This document shows, in pieces, positions 27,494 through 37,100 of a DNA stretch of 64,000 nt. Source of the stretch: Stenotrophomonas sp. SY1 (lineage in GTDB: Bacteria > Pseudomonadota > Gammaproteobacteria > Xanthomonadales > Xanthomonadaceae). The first letter of the stretch is position 1, and the number at the start of each line of letters is the position of its first letter. The notes beneath the pieces are model-generated. The model was not told the origin of the DNA. It did no database searches and worked only from the letters and a program-made list of their open reading frames with translations. A program made the position numbers and the translations under genes. The stretch covers positions 1,062,453 to 1,126,452 of the forward strand of contig NZ_JAJOYR010000002.1 in NCBI RefSeq assembly GCF_021202945.1. Reading direction: 5' to 3'.

Positions 27494-28408
27494 ATGAAGC
27501 CAGACCGCACAATCGACCCTGCCCTGCTGCCCGCGCTGGCCGCCTTCGCCTGCGTTGCCCGGCATGCCAGCTTTCGTCAGGCCGCGCTCGAACTTGGGGT
27601 TTCGCCTTCGGCGCTGTCGCAGACCATCCGCAACCTCGAACGCCGCCTGGGCACCCGGCTGTTGCAGCGAACCACCCGCACGGTGGGCCTGACCGAACCC
27701 GGCCAGCGCCTGTTGCAGGAAACCGTACCGGCGCTGGCGCGCATCGGCACTGCCTTGCAGGCGATGGAGGAAAGCCGCGACATTCCATCCGGCCAACTGC
27801 GCATCACCACCCCGCGCTATGCGGCCGAGCACCTGCTGCTGCCATTCCTGCCCGGGTTCCATGCACGCCATCCGCAGGTGCGGGTCGAACTGTCGATCCA
27901 GCCGGCCATGGTCGATGTGGTCGCCGAAGGTTTCGACGCGGGCATCCGGCTGGGTGAATCGCTGGCTGCCGGCATGATCGCGGTGCCGCTGGGCCCGTCA
28001 CTGCGGTTGGCTGTGGTCGCCAGCCCGGACTATCTGCAACAGCACGGCGTGCCGGATCGTCCCGAGGCGTTGGTCGATCACGCCTGCATTCCCCATCGCA
28101 ACAGCGACGGCCGGATCATGCCGTGGGAATTCAGCCGCGACGGCCACGACTTCTACATCGAAGTTGATGGCCCCCTGCTGCTCAATGACAGCCACCTCGC
28201 GTTGCAGGCCACCCGCGCCGGGCTGGGCCTGCAGCAGGTGTTCGAGCACAACGTGCGCGCTGACCTGGATGCCGGCCGGCTGGTGCGGGTGCTGGAAGCG
28301 TGGCAGGTGCCGTTCGCCGGCTTCCATCTTTACTACCCGTCGCGCGACCAGCTCGCACCGAAGCTGCGGGTGTTCATCGACTTCATGCGCGCCGCCAACG
28401 CCCGCTAG
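27494..28408 (+). CDS. LysR-family regulator, divergent from the aldo/keto reductase
   Basis: 304 aa. Helix-turn-helix at about 10-65 ([51 protein letters not shown]), then the effector domain with [21 protein letters not shown] and [17 protein letters not shown]. This is the AaeR/YhjC-like subgroup. Its arrangement back to back with an aldo/keto reductase, sharing a 75-bp promoter region, is the common LysR regulator-target layout. Confidence 0.92.
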   Translation: MKPDRTIDPALLPALAAFACVARHASFRQAALELGVSPSALSQTIRNLERRLGTRLLQRTTRTVGLTEPGQRLLQETVPALARIGTALQAMEESRDIPSGQLRITTPRYAAEHLLLPFLPGFHARHPQVRVELSIQPAMVDVVAEGFDAGIRLGESLAAGMIAVPLGPSLRLAVVASPDYLQQHGVPDRPEALVDHACIPHRNSDGRIMPWEFSRDGHDFYIEVDGPLLLNDSHLALQATRAGLGLQQVFEHNVRADLDAGRLVRVLEAWQVPFAGFHLYYPSRDQLAPKLRVFIDFMRAANAR

Positions 28409-28409
28409 C

Positions 28410-28473
28410 GCCGAGCCAGGCTCGGCGGGACACTACCGCCGCCGCGCGCAGCGGAGCATGGCTCCGCGCTACC
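28410..28473. repeat. SMAG-like repeat pair overlapping the M20 gene stop
   Basis: Two hairpins, GCCGAGCC-AG-GCTCGGC with GGGACACTACC after it, and GCGGAGC-ATG-GCTCCGC followed by GCTACC. The second, read on the minus strand, begins GGTAGCGCGGAGC; its GTAG supplies the TAG stop (28471-28469) of the amidohydrolase gene. The pair separates two convergent genes. Confidence 0.8.
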
Positions 28474-29779
28474 GCGCGGCACCCGCTTCCAGGTAATCGG
28501 TGGTCACCTGCAACATCGCCGCCATGCCATTGGCCAGGGCGGCCTCATCCAGAAGGAAACGTGGCGAATGGTTGGCCGGTGCCTGCGCAGGATCGATGCC
28601 CACACCGGTCGAGCCCACCAGGAAGTAGAACCCCGGCACGCGGTTGGCGAACTGCGAGAAATCCTCGGCGATGGTCTGCAATGGCATCTCCACCACCTTG
28701 TCCGCGCCGGCCACCTTTTCCAGCGAAGGCCGCACCTTCGCCGACAGCGCAGGATCATTGATCGTCGCCGGCGCATTGTTGATCACCTTCAACACCGCGC
28801 TCGCACCGGCCGCATGCGCGTAATCGGTTGCGATGCGGTCAAAGCGCGCGATCACGTCCTCGCGCACCTTCGGATCAAACGTGCGCAGCGTACCCACCAG
28901 CGTGGCCTGGTCGGGAATGATGTTGAAGCGCACGCCGCTGTTGAACTGCCCTGCCGTCAGTACCACCGGCGTCTGCGCGATGTTGATCTGGCGCGCGATC
29001 ATGCTCTGCGTGCCCAGCAGCACCTGCGCGCCGACGGTGATCGGGTCCACGCCATCCCATGGCCGCGAACCGTGGGTCTGCTTGCCGGTCACGGTCAAGG
29101 ACCACTCATCGGCCGACGCCAGCAGCGGGCCGGCCTTGTAGCCGATCTGACCGACCTGCAAACCCGCCCACACATGCAGGCCAAACGCGGCGTCGGGCTG
29201 GAAGTCGCGCAGCAGTCCTTCATCGAGCATCAGCTTGGCGCCGAAGTCGGCACCGGCCACCGCCGGGCCTTCCTCGGCCGGCTGGAACACGAACATCACC
29301 CCGCCCGGCAGGCTGTCCCGGCGCGCCGCCAGCGCCTGCGCCACGCCCAGCAGGATGGCGACGTGCGCATCGTGGCCGCAGGCGTGCATCACCCCGACCT
29401 GCTGGCCGCGATAGCTGGCCGTCACCTGCGAGGCATACGGCAGCCCGGTTTCCTCGCGTACCGGCAGCGCGTCCATGTCGGCGCGGATCAGGATCTTCGG
29501 GCCGGGCCGGCCGCCCTTGAGCACGGCGGCCACACCGGTGCCGGCAATACCGGTACGCGGTTGCAGGCCCAGCGCGCGCAGTTGGCGGGCCACGATGTCG
29601 GCGGTACGCCGCTCCTCGCCGCCCAGTTCCGGATGCTGGTGCAGGTCACGCCGCCAGGCCTGCAACTGTGGCGTGGCCGCCTGCACCGCCGCGCGCACCT
29701 CGCCGGCAGGCTGTGCCTGCGCCACTGCGGGTACCGCCAGCAACAGACAGGCCAGCGCGCCCATGCTCCGATATTTCAT
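28469..29779 (-). CDS. M20-family amidohydrolase, secreted
   Basis: 436 aa. Signal peptide at 1-22 (LLLAVPAVAQAQ). M20D dipeptidase/amidohydrolase: LHQHPELGGEE, ILIRADMDALPVREETGLPYAS, GVMHACGHDAHVAILLG (metal-binding His and Asp), FVFQPAEEGP with the catalytic Glu, and C-terminal HSPRFLLDEAALANGMA. Relatives hydrolyse N-acyl amino acids such as hippurate or indole-acetyl amino acids. The signal peptide suggests periplasmic action. The substrate cannot be read from the sequence. The stop codon lies in a SMAG-like repeat. Confidence 0.9.
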   Translation of the reverse strand: MKYRSMGALACLLLAVPAVAQAQPAGEVRAAVQAATPQLQAWRRDLHQHPELGGEERRTADIVARQLRALGLQPRTGIAGTGVAAVLKGGRPGPKILIRADMDALPVREETGLPYASQVTASYRGQQVGVMHACGHDAHVAILLGVAQALAARRDSLPGGVMFVFQPAEEGPAVAGADFGAKLMLDEGLLRDFQPDAAFGLHVWAGLQVGQIGYKAGPLLASADEWSLTVTGKQTHGSRPWDGVDPITVGAQVLLGTQSMIARQINIAQTPVVLTAGQFNSGVRFNIIPDQATLVGTLRTFDPKVREDVIARFDRIATDYAHAAGASAVLKVINNAPATINDPALSAKVRPSLEKVAGADKVVEMPLQTIAEDFSQFANRVPGFYFLVGSTGVGIDPAQAPANHSPRFLLDEAALANGMAAMLQVTTDYLEAGAAR

Positions 29780-29847
29780 TGCCCGATCCTTTCATTGCCA
29801 AGGCCGTGATGGTAATCGTGTCAGAGTCGCGTGCCCCCTTTCCCGCA

Positions 29848-32058
29848 ATGGCGTTGCCTTCTGTCGATATGCCCCGTCTCGAACGTCAGTTGGGCCAACT
29901 CTGGGCCCACGAAAAAGCCAGCTACGGATTGCGCGTGTTCATCGCGCTCACCGCCGTGCTGGCCTATGGCTGGTACTACGACCGCATCGGCGCGATCCCC
30001 GGACTGTTCCTGGGCATCATCGCCAGCGCCATCGCCGAGACCGATGACAACTGGTGGGGCCGCAGCAAATCGGTCGCGCTGTCGCTGCTGTGTTTCGCAC
30101 TGGCCGCCGCCTCGGTGGTGTGGCTGTTCCCGCATCCGCTGCAGTTCATCACCGCGCTGGCGCTGACCGCCTTCGGCCTGACCCTGCTCGGTGCATTGGG
30201 CGAGCGTTACGCGTCCATCGGCCAGGCCACGGTGACGCTGGCCATCTACACGATGATCGCGATGGACCAGCTCAAGTCTCCGGACATGGCCTGGCACGAG
30301 GTGACCAACCTGCTGGTTGGCGCGGCGTGGTACGGCGCGCTGTCGATCCTGTGGACGGCCATGTTCGCCAACCGCCCGGTGCGCGAACGGCTGGCGCGCC
30401 TGTTCTTCGAGCTGGGCCAGTACCTGCAGCTCAAGGCCGACCTGTTCGAGCCGGTGCGGCACGGCGACCTGGAAGCGCGGCGGCTGGCGCTGGCCGAGCA
30501 GAACGTGCGCGTGGTCGAAGCGCTCAACACCGCCAAGACCGCCATCCTCAGTCGCTTCGGCCGCTCCGGCCGGCCTGGCGTGCAGTCCGGCCTGTACTTC
30601 CGGCTGTACTACATGGCGCAGGATTTCCACGAACGCGCCAGTTCCTCGCACTACCCGTACGAAGCGCTGGCCGACACCTTCTTCCACAGCGACGTGCTGT
30701 ACCGCTGCCGGCGCCTGCTCTCACTGCAGGGCAAGGCCTGCCAGGCACTGGGCCAGGCCATCCGCCTGCGCCAGCCGTTCGATTACGGTGAGCGGGCGCT
30801 GCAGGCCGGGCGCGATCTGCACGAATCACTACGCTACCTGCGCGACCAGCAGCGCCCGCAATGGACGCGCCTGCTCGGCTCGCTCAACCTGCTGGCCCAC
30901 AACCTGACCAGCATCGAGCGGCAGTTGGCCGAAGCCTCGCTGGCCGACACGCCACTGGAAGGCATCGACACCCGCCTGCGCGATTCCTCGCCGCACACAC
31001 TGCGCGAGATGGCCACGCGCCTGCGCCAGGCCTTGACCACCGGCTCGCTGCTGTTCCGTCACGGCGTGCGCATCGCGCTGGCGCTGATTGCCGGTTACGT
31101 GGTGCTCAAACTGGTGCATCCGGAGAATGGCTACTGGATCCTGCTGACCATCCTGTTCGTCTGCCGCCCGCACTTTGGCGCCACCCGGCGCCGGCTGGTC
31201 GAACGTATCGCCGGCACGCTGGTCGGCCTGGGCGCCACCTGGGCGCTGATGCAGTTGTTCCCCGGTACCGAGCTGCAGCTGCTGGTGGCGCTGCTGGCCG
31301 CGTTGGTGTTCTTCTTCACCCGCACCGACCGCTACCTGCTGGCCACCGCCGCGATCACGGTGATGGCGCTGGTCTGCTTCAACCTGCTCGGCGACGGCTT
31401 CGTGCTGATCTGGCCGCGTCTGCTCGACACGCTGATCGGCTGCGCCATCGCCGCGATCGCCTCGCTGCTGATCCTGCCCGACTGGCAGGGCCGGCGCCTG
31501 CACCGGGTGATGGCGCAGGTTGTCGCCACCAGCACCGCGTATCTGGACGAAGTGCTGGGCCAGTACCGCAGCGGCATGCGCGACGACCTGCCGTACCGCA
31601 TCGCGCGTCGCGACATGCACAACGCCGATGTCGCGTTGTCGGCGGCATTGGCCAACATGCTGCGCGAGCCCGTCTATGCACGCGGCAATCTCGACGGTGG
31701 CTTCCGCTTCCTGGCGCTGTCCAACACGCTGCTCGGCTACTTGTCCGCACTGGGAGCACACCGCGCGCAATCACCCCTGGTTGAGCAGGACCCGCTGATC
31801 ACGGCCGGCCACCAGCAACTGCAACGTTCGCTGACGGACCTGGCCGATGCCTTGTCCCGACGCGACGCCGCAATGCCGCAGGAAGAGGAAATCGCGCTGG
31901 CCGATGCGCTGGAACAGGTGCCCGATGACATCGACGAAAAGGCACGTCTGGTGCGCACCCAACTGGCGCTGATGCTGCGTCTGCTGCCGAAGCTGCGCAA
32001 CACCGCCGCCGAGGCGATCCAGTTGCAGAATCCAACGGCGATGGCAGCAGCCAGGTAA
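29848..32058 (+). CDS. yccS: YccS/FusC-family inner membrane protein
   Basis: 736 aa. Two clusters of about five to six transmembrane helices (near 20-150 and 400-520) each precede a cytoplasmic helical domain, the layout of YccS/YhfK and of the FusC/AaeB efflux relatives. Recognisable pieces are GLFLGIIASAIAETDDNWWGR, ASIGQATVTLAIYTMIAMDQL and ANMLREPVYARGNLDGGFRFLA. Starts at 29848 and 29869 are both plausible; no good ribosome binding site decides. It is divergent from the M20 gene. Relatives are proposed to export aromatic acids or other small molecules; function here is unknown. Confidence 0.85.
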   Translation: MALPSVDMPRLERQLGQLWAHEKASYGLRVFIALTAVLAYGWYYDRIGAIPGLFLGIIASAIAETDDNWWGRSKSVALSLLCFALAAASVVWLFPHPLQFITALALTAFGLTLLGALGERYASIGQATVTLAIYTMIAMDQLKSPDMAWHEVTNLLVGAAWYGALSILWTAMFANRPVRERLARLFFELGQYLQLKADLFEPVRHGDLEARRLALAEQNVRVVEALNTAKTAILSRFGRSGRPGVQSGLYFRLYYMAQDFHERASSSHYPYEALADTFFHSDVLYRCRRLLSLQGKACQALGQAIRLRQPFDYGERALQAGRDLHESLRYLRDQQRPQWTRLLGSLNLLAHNLTSIERQLAEASLADTPLEGIDTRLRDSSPHTLREMATRLRQALTTGSLLFRHGVRIALALIAGYVVLKLVHPENGYWILLTILFVCRPHFGATRRRLVERIAGTLVGLGATWALMQLFPGTELQLLVALLAALVFFFTRTDRYLLATAAITVMALVCFNLLGDGFVLIWPRLLDTLIGCAIAAIASLLILPDWQGRRLHRVMAQVVATSTAYLDEVLGQYRSGMRDDLPYRIARRDMHNADVALSAALANMLREPVYARGNLDGGFRFLALSNTLLGYLSALGAHRAQSPLVEQDPLITAGHQQLQRSLTDLADALSRRDAAMPQEEEIALADALEQVPDDIDEKARLVRTQLALMLRLLPKLRNTAAEAIQLQNPTAMAAAR

Positions 32059-32076
32059 GCGGAACGTTTCCTTTTC

Positions 32077-32191
32077 GCAGGAGCGGCTTCAGCCGCGAAA
32101 CGGATGAAGCAAGCCACAACGGGAATTCCCGCGCTTGCAGGCTCCCCCATGTCGGGCACCACATCGGCTTCGCGGCTGACGCAGCTCCTGC
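32077..32191. repeat. Inverted pair of GCAGGAGCGGCTTCAGCCGCGA-type repeats
   Basis: GCAGGAGCGGCTTCAGCCGCGAA (32077-32099) is itself palindromic and is matched in inverse by TTCGCGGCTGACGCAGCTCCTGC near 32169-32191. It sits between two convergent genes. Similar to the pair at 18014-18132. Confidence 0.75.
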
Positions 32192-32210
32192 ATCGAACTC
32201 CCGCCCACGA

Positions 32211-33398
32211 TCACGCGCGCGGCTTCTGTTCCGGCACGAAGAACATCACCAACCCGACCAGCGCCAGCACTGCGCCCAGCACGCACACGCCATTCCAGCC
32301 GTAATGCGTCCACGCCGCGGTGCCCAGCGCCGAACCGCTGGCGCCGCCGACGAAATAGCAGGTCATGTAGGCCGACGTGATGCGGCTACGTGCGCCTTCA
32401 TCCAGCTGGTAGATCACGCTCTGGTTGTTGATGTGCACCGCCTGCACCGCCACATCCAGCAGCAGCACGCCGAGCACCAGCGCGGTCAGTGACATCGGTG
32501 CGAATGCCAGCAGCAGCCACGACAACAGCAACATCGCCAGACCGCCGCCGGCCACCCAGCGGCCATGGCCGTGGTCGCTGAGCCGGCCGGCGCGGCTGGC
32601 GGCCAATGCACCGGCCGCACCCACCAGTCCGAACAGACCGATGGTGGCGATGGAATAGCCATAGGCCGGCCCGGACAGCAGAAACGCCAGCGGCGTCCAG
32701 AACACGCTGAAGCCGGCAAACAGCAGCGCGCCCAGCAGCGAGCGCCGGCGCAGCACCGGTTCATCGCGCAACAGCGCCAGCACCGAGCCGATCAGGCGCG
32801 GATACGACAAGGTGGCGGTCGGTTGATGTGCCGGCAGCAGCTTGTACAAGGCCAGCGCCAGCAGCAGCAAGGCAACGCAGGCCACCGAGTAGATCGTGTG
32901 CCAGGAACCTATCCCGGCCAGCACGCCCGATGCGGTGCGCGCCAGCAGGATGCCCAGCAACAGGCCGGCCATGATCGTACCGACCACGCGCCCGCGCTGC
33001 TCAGGCGCGGCCAGCGTGGCCGCATGCGGAATGATCACCTGCGCGGCCACGGCACTCAGCCCGCTCAATGCGGTGCCGATCAACAGCTGCGGCAGGCCGG
33101 TGGCGGTGGCGCTGATCGCCAGGCCCACCGCCGCCAGCACGAACAGGCCGACGATCAAGCCGCGACGCTCCAGCCGGTCGCCCAGCGGCACGATCAGCAG
33201 CAGGCCGGTGGCGTAGGCCAGCTGTGCCACCGTCACCACCCAGCCGGCCTGGCCCGCACTGACGTTGAACACCCCGGCCAGCATCTGCAGCAACGGCTGC
33301 GCGTAGTAGTTGCTGGCCACGATCAGGCCGGTGGCGGTGGCCAGCAGCAGTACCCGTGACTGGGGGAGTACGTTTGAACGGGGCGACTCGAGGGACAT
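32211..33398 (-). CDS. MFS drug/sugar efflux transporter
   Basis: 395 aa, twelve predicted helices. Family signals: GLIVASNYYAQPLLQMLAG, AQLAYATGLLLIVPLGDRLERR (motif A), QVIIPHAATLAAPEQRGRVVG and the second-half GRLSDHGHGR. It belongs to the YnfM/AraJ-like exporter branch. The ATG at 33398 (MSLESPRSNV) is chosen because it starts just ahead of the first helix; upstream in-frame ATGs would place acidic residues and Gln in front and overlap the divergent promoter. A divergent LysR gene is the likely regulator. Substrate unknown. Confidence 0.88.
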   Translation of the reverse strand: MSLESPRSNVLPQSRVLLLATATGLIVASNYYAQPLLQMLAGVFNVSAGQAGWVVTVAQLAYATGLLLIVPLGDRLERRGLIVGLFVLAAVGLAISATATGLPQLLIGTALSGLSAVAAQVIIPHAATLAAPEQRGRVVGTIMAGLLLGILLARTASGVLAGIGSWHTIYSVACVALLLLALALYKLLPAHQPTATLSYPRLIGSVLALLRDEPVLRRRSLLGALLFAGFSVFWTPLAFLLSGPAYGYSIATIGLFGLVGAAGALAASRAGRLSDHGHGRWVAGGGLAMLLLSWLLLAFAPMSLTALVLGVLLLDVAVQAVHINNQSVIYQLDEGARSRITSAYMTCYFVGGASGSALGTAAWTHYGWNGVCVLGAVLALVGLVMFFVPEQKPRA

Positions 33399-33497
33399 GG
33401 CAGCTGGCACAGGGGGAAACCGGGCGCCAGTCTGTTCTTGGGCCATCAATGACACAAATGCATTGTTTTCATCCATGCCATCTGTTTCAGTGATGGC

Positions 33498-34370
33498 ATG
33501 TTCACCCTGCGCCAGCTCGAGTTCGTCATTGCCGTGGCCGAGGAAGGCAGCTTCACCGCTGCCGCACTCCGTTGCCACACGGTGCAGTCCGCGCTCAGCC
33601 ACCAGATCGCACGGCTGGAAGAAGCCTTCGGCGCCCGCCTGTTCGAACGTGGCCACCGGCGCGCACGGCCCACCGCCGCGGGCGAGGTGTTCCTGCGCAA
33701 CGCCCGGCTCACGCTCCAGGCTGCGGCACGGCTGCAGGAAGAAATGGCGCTGGCGCTGGGCACGGTGCGTGGTCGCATCAACATCGGCCAGATCACCTCG
33801 CTCAACATCGTCGACGTGCCGGCCCTGCTTGCCGTGTTCCGCGCCGCTCACCCCGCGGTGGACGTGCACCTGCGCGTGGGCATGAGTGACGCCCTGCTGG
33901 CCGATCTGGACGAAGGCCGGCTCGACGTGGCCCTGGTCGGCGTCGGCCCGCAAGTGACACTGCCGCCCCAACACCGGCTGCTGCACGAGGAAGGCCTGTC
34001 ATTGGTGATGCCGCCGGATCATTCGCTGGCCGCACTGCCGGCCATTCCACTGGCCGCGCTGGATGGCATACCGCTGGCTGCGCTGATCCCCGGTGCCGGC
34101 GTGCGCCGCATGGTCGACGACGCCCTGCTCGGCCGGGGCATCCGCCCACAGCTTCAGTACGAAGTCACCCACAGCGAGATCCAGCGGCAACTGGTGGCGG
34201 CCGGGTTGGCAGTGGCGGTAGTGCCAGCCAGCATGGCCGATCACATGGCCGGCGTCAGCGTGCGCCCGCTGGCCGAACCCTTTCAGTTCCGGACCTGCGC
34301 GGTGTGGCGGGCCGACCCGACGCCGGCAGCGCGTGCGTTGTTGGAGCTGCTGCAACCACTGGCACGGTGA
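33498..34370 (+). CDS. LysR-family regulator, divergent from the MFS gene
   Basis: 290 aa. MFTLRQLEFVIAVAEEGSFTAAA, TVQSALSHQIARLEEAFG and the LFERGHRRARPTAAG wing form the DNA-binding domain; IGQITSLNIVDVPALLAVFRAAHP begins the effector domain. The gene is separated by 99 bp from the divergent MFS transporter, the usual layout of a LysR activator with its exporter target. Confidence 0.92.
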   Translation: MFTLRQLEFVIAVAEEGSFTAAALRCHTVQSALSHQIARLEEAFGARLFERGHRRARPTAAGEVFLRNARLTLQAAARLQEEMALALGTVRGRINIGQITSLNIVDVPALLAVFRAAHPAVDVHLRVGMSDALLADLDEGRLDVALVGVGPQVTLPPQHRLLHEEGLSLVMPPDHSLAALPAIPLAALDGIPLAALIPGAGVRRMVDDALLGRGIRPQLQYEVTHSEIQRQLVAAGLAVAVVPASMADHMAGVSVRPLAEPFQFRTCAVWRADPTPAARALLELLQPLAR

Positions 34371-34411
34371 TGTTGGTCTGCTAAGGTGCCGCGCAGAATC
34401 GAGGAGACACG

Positions 34412-36301
34412 ATGTCCGGCCACAATCAGTTCGCCCTGCTCAGGCAGCGCCGCTTCCTCCCGTTCTTCATCGTCCAGGCGCTGGGCGCGTTCAACGACAA
34501 CGTCTATCGGCAGGCGATCATCGGCCTGCTGTTCTACCTGGGCGTCAGTACCGAGGAACGCACGCTCTACACCAACCTGGCGCCGGCGCTGTTCATCCTG
34601 CCGTACTTCCTGTTCTCCGCCCTGGCTGGGCAGATCGCCGAGAAGCTGGAGAAACAACGGCTGATCGTGATCACCACCACGATGGAAATCGTGATCATGT
34701 CGCTGGCCGCGATCGGTTTCCTCACCCAGAACATGCCGGTGCTGCTGATCGCGCTGTTCTGCACCGGCCTGCAATCCACCTTGTTCGGCCCGGTGAAGTA
34801 CTCGGTGCTGCCGTCGATCCTCAAGCCTGAAGAACTGACCGGCGGCAACGGCCTGGTCGAGATGGGCACGTCCATTTCCATCCTCACCGGCATGATCGCC
34901 GGTGGCATGATCTTCGCCCTGGCCGGCAGCCAGGGCCCGGTCGTCGCGGCGGTGGCCATCATCGGCCTGGCAGTGGTCGGCAACGTGGTGTCGCGGATGA
35001 TCCCGCGCGTGGATGCCGGCGCACCGGAACTGAAGGTCAACTGGAACCCGCTGAGCGAATCGCTGGCGGTACTGCGTCTGGCCAAGAAGCAGAAAGCGGT
35101 GCGCAACGCGATCCTCGGCGTGTCCTGGTTCTGGTTCTTCGGCACCGTGCTCACCTCGCAACTGCCGACCTACGCGGTGGTCAACCTCGGCGGTGGCGAC
35201 ACCCTGTACATCTTTGCGCTGGCGCTGTTTTCACTGGGCACCGGCGTCGGTTCGCTGCTGTGCGAAAAACTGTCCGGGCGCATCGTTGAAATCGGTCTGG
35301 TGCCGCTGGGCGCGTTCGGCATGAGCGCGTTCCTGCTCGATCTGTATTTCGCCCGCAGCGGTGTCGTCAGCGTCAGCGGGCTGGATGTGAGCGGCTTCCT
35401 GCAACAAGCCGGCGCAGTGCGCATCGTCATCGACCTGCTCGGTATCGGCCTGTTCACCGGCTTCTTCGTGGTGCCGTTGTTCGCGCTGATCCAGAGCCGC
35501 ACACCGAAGTCCGAGATGTCGCGCGTGTTTGCCGCGCTCAACATCCAGAACTCCGGCTTCATCGTCGCCGCGGCGGTACTGGGTCTGTTGGCACAGCGCC
35601 TGCTCGGCCTGACCATCCCGCAGCTGTTCCTGGCACTGGCCATCGCCAACGTGCTGGTGGCGGTCTACATCTTCAGCATCGTCCCCGAATTCCTGATGCG
35701 CTTCCTCAGCTGGGTGATGGTGCGCACGCTGTACCGGCTGCGGGTCAAGGGCGTGGAAGACAACGTGCCCGACGAAGGCGCTGCGCTGATCGTCTGCAAC
35801 CACGTCAGCTACATGGATGCGTTGATCCTGTCGGCGACGATCCCGCGCCCGGTGCGCTTCGTCATGTACTACAAGATCTTCAACATCCCGGTGATGCGCT
35901 GGATCTTCACCACCGCCAAGGCCATTCCCATCGCCAGCCCGAAGGAGGACGCGGCATTGATGCAACGCGCTTTCGATGAGGTGGACGCGGCATTGGCCGA
36001 CGGCGAGCTGGTCTGCATCTTCCCCGAGGGCGCGCTGAGCAAGGATGGCGAGATCGCCGCCTTCAAGTCCGGCGTCGAGAAGATCCTGCAACGGCGCCCG
36101 GTACCGGTGGTGCCGATGGCGCTCAAGGGCATGTGGGCCAGCATGTGGAGCCGTCGCGATACGCGACTGGGCCGCATGCGCGTACCGCGCCGCTTCCGTG
36201 CGCATGTCGAAGTGGTTGCCGCTCCCCCGGTGGATGGTGCCAACACCGATGCCGCACAGCTGGAAACGCTGGTACGTGCGCTGCGTGGTGACCAGGCCTA
36301 G
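34412..36301 (+). CDS. LplT-like MFS transporter fused to a PlsC-type acyltransferase
   Basis: 629 aa. The first 420 residues are a lysophospholipid-transporter-like MFS domain (ALGAFNDNVYRQAIIGLL, FSALAGQIAEKLEKQ, FGPVKYSVLPSIL). The last 190 residues are a 1-acyl-glycerol-3-phosphate acyltransferase domain with NHVSYMDALI (HX4D) and FPEGALSKDGEI. In E. coli LplT brings lysophospholipids inward and Aas re-acylates them; many bacteria fuse LplT, acyltransferase and acyl-ACP synthetase. Here the synthetase domain is absent, so acyl donors must come from elsewhere. GAGGAG precedes the ATG at 34412. Confidence 0.92.
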   Translation: MSGHNQFALLRQRRFLPFFIVQALGAFNDNVYRQAIIGLLFYLGVSTEERTLYTNLAPALFILPYFLFSALAGQIAEKLEKQRLIVITTTMEIVIMSLAAIGFLTQNMPVLLIALFCTGLQSTLFGPVKYSVLPSILKPEELTGGNGLVEMGTSISILTGMIAGGMIFALAGSQGPVVAAVAIIGLAVVGNVVSRMIPRVDAGAPELKVNWNPLSESLAVLRLAKKQKAVRNAILGVSWFWFFGTVLTSQLPTYAVVNLGGGDTLYIFALALFSLGTGVGSLLCEKLSGRIVEIGLVPLGAFGMSAFLLDLYFARSGVVSVSGLDVSGFLQQAGAVRIVIDLLGIGLFTGFFVVPLFALIQSRTPKSEMSRVFAALNIQNSGFIVAAAVLGLLAQRLLGLTIPQLFLALAIANVLVAVYIFSIVPEFLMRFLSWVMVRTLYRLRVKGVEDNVPDEGAALIVCNHVSYMDALILSATIPRPVRFVMYYKIFNIPVMRWIFTTAKAIPIASPKEDAALMQRAFDEVDAALADGELVCIFPEGALSKDGEIAAFKSGVEKILQRRPVPVVPMALKGMWASMWSRRDTRLGRMRVPRRFRAHVEVVAAPPVDGANTDAAQLETLVRALRGDQA

Positions 36302-36399
36302 GAACTCAAGCTTTTCAGATGTAGGACAACTGGCTAGGCTACGTCCCATTGCGTGCGGCCAGGGGAATGCGCGGCGCGCCACCAGACCCAGGGGAATAC

Positions 36400-36759
36400 A
36401 TGGACAGTTCCGCATCACCGGCACCACCGGCAGCACCACCACCGCCGCCCGCAACGGCTGCATACGCCGCCCCGCCCGCACCGCAGGTGGTGCATCACTA
36501 CCACCATCCGGAGAAATCCGGCGGTACGGCCGCCTTGCTGGAAGCCATCCCCGGGCTGTTCCAGGTGTTCGGCATCGGCCACATGTACGCCGGCAATGTC
36601 GGCACCGGCCTGCTCTTCATGTTCGGCTACTGGATGGTGGCCTTCGTCAACTTCCTGCTGTGCTTCATCATCATCGGCTTTTTCACATGGCCGTTGTGCT
36701 GGGTGGCCATGATGATCATCTCGCCACTGACCGCTGCAAATTCGTGTAAGTCGCGCTGA
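36400..36759 (+). CDS. TM2-domain-like small membrane protein
   Basis: 119 aa. A Pro/Ala/His-rich cytoplasmic N terminus (residues 1-40, with HHYHHPEKSGG) precedes two hydrophobic hairpins: AIPGLFQVFGIGHMYAGNVGTGLL and FMFGYWMVAFVNFLLCFIIIGFF. The G-x-G-x-x-Y and two-helix pattern matches TM2 domains. GGGGAATAC is upstream of the ATG at 36400. It heads a tight set of three small membrane protein genes. Confidence 0.75.
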   Translation: MDSSASPAPPAAPPPPPATAAYAAPPAPQVVHHYHHPEKSGGTAALLEAIPGLFQVFGIGHMYAGNVGTGLLFMFGYWMVAFVNFLLCFIIIGFFTWPLCWVAMMIISPLTAANSCKSR

Positions 36760-36788
36760 TCGCTTTACCCATCAAACCGGAGAAATCT

Positions 36789-37097
36789 ATGAACACCCTC
36801 AACCCCACCAGCAGCATTCCCAACCACCTGGCGTGGTCGATCATCGCCACCGTCCTGGCTACCTGCCTGTGCTGTCCGCTGGGCCTGGTCGGCATCGTCG
36901 CCATCGTGTTCTCCAGCAAGGTCAATTCACTGCTGGCCCAGGGCGACATCGATGGTGCTCGCCGTGCATCCAACAACGCCAAGACCTGGTGCTGGGTCGC
37001 AACCGCTCTGGCCATCCTTGGCCTGATCATCAACATCGTCTACTTCTCCATGGTCGGCAGCGCCGGCTACATGGAAATGCTGCAGCAGTACCAGTAA
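36789..37097 (+). CDS. CD225/dispanin-like small membrane protein
   Basis: 102 aa. LAWSIIATVLATCLCCPLGLVGIVAIVFSSKVNSLLAQGDIDGARRASNNAKTWCWVATALAILG carries the CD225 pattern: a membrane hairpin with CLCCPLG, conserved SxKV and GDxxGA/R, then a second helix. In animals this family includes IFITM proteins; bacterial members are small and mostly uncharacterised. It follows the TM2-like gene by 29 bp and precedes the DUF2752 gene by 3 bp. Confidence 0.8.
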   Translation: MNTLNPTSSIPNHLAWSIIATVLATCLCCPLGLVGIVAIVFSSKVNSLLAQGDIDGARRASNNAKTWCWVATALAILGLIINIVYFSMVGSAGYMEMLQQYQ

Positions 37098-37100
37098 GCC

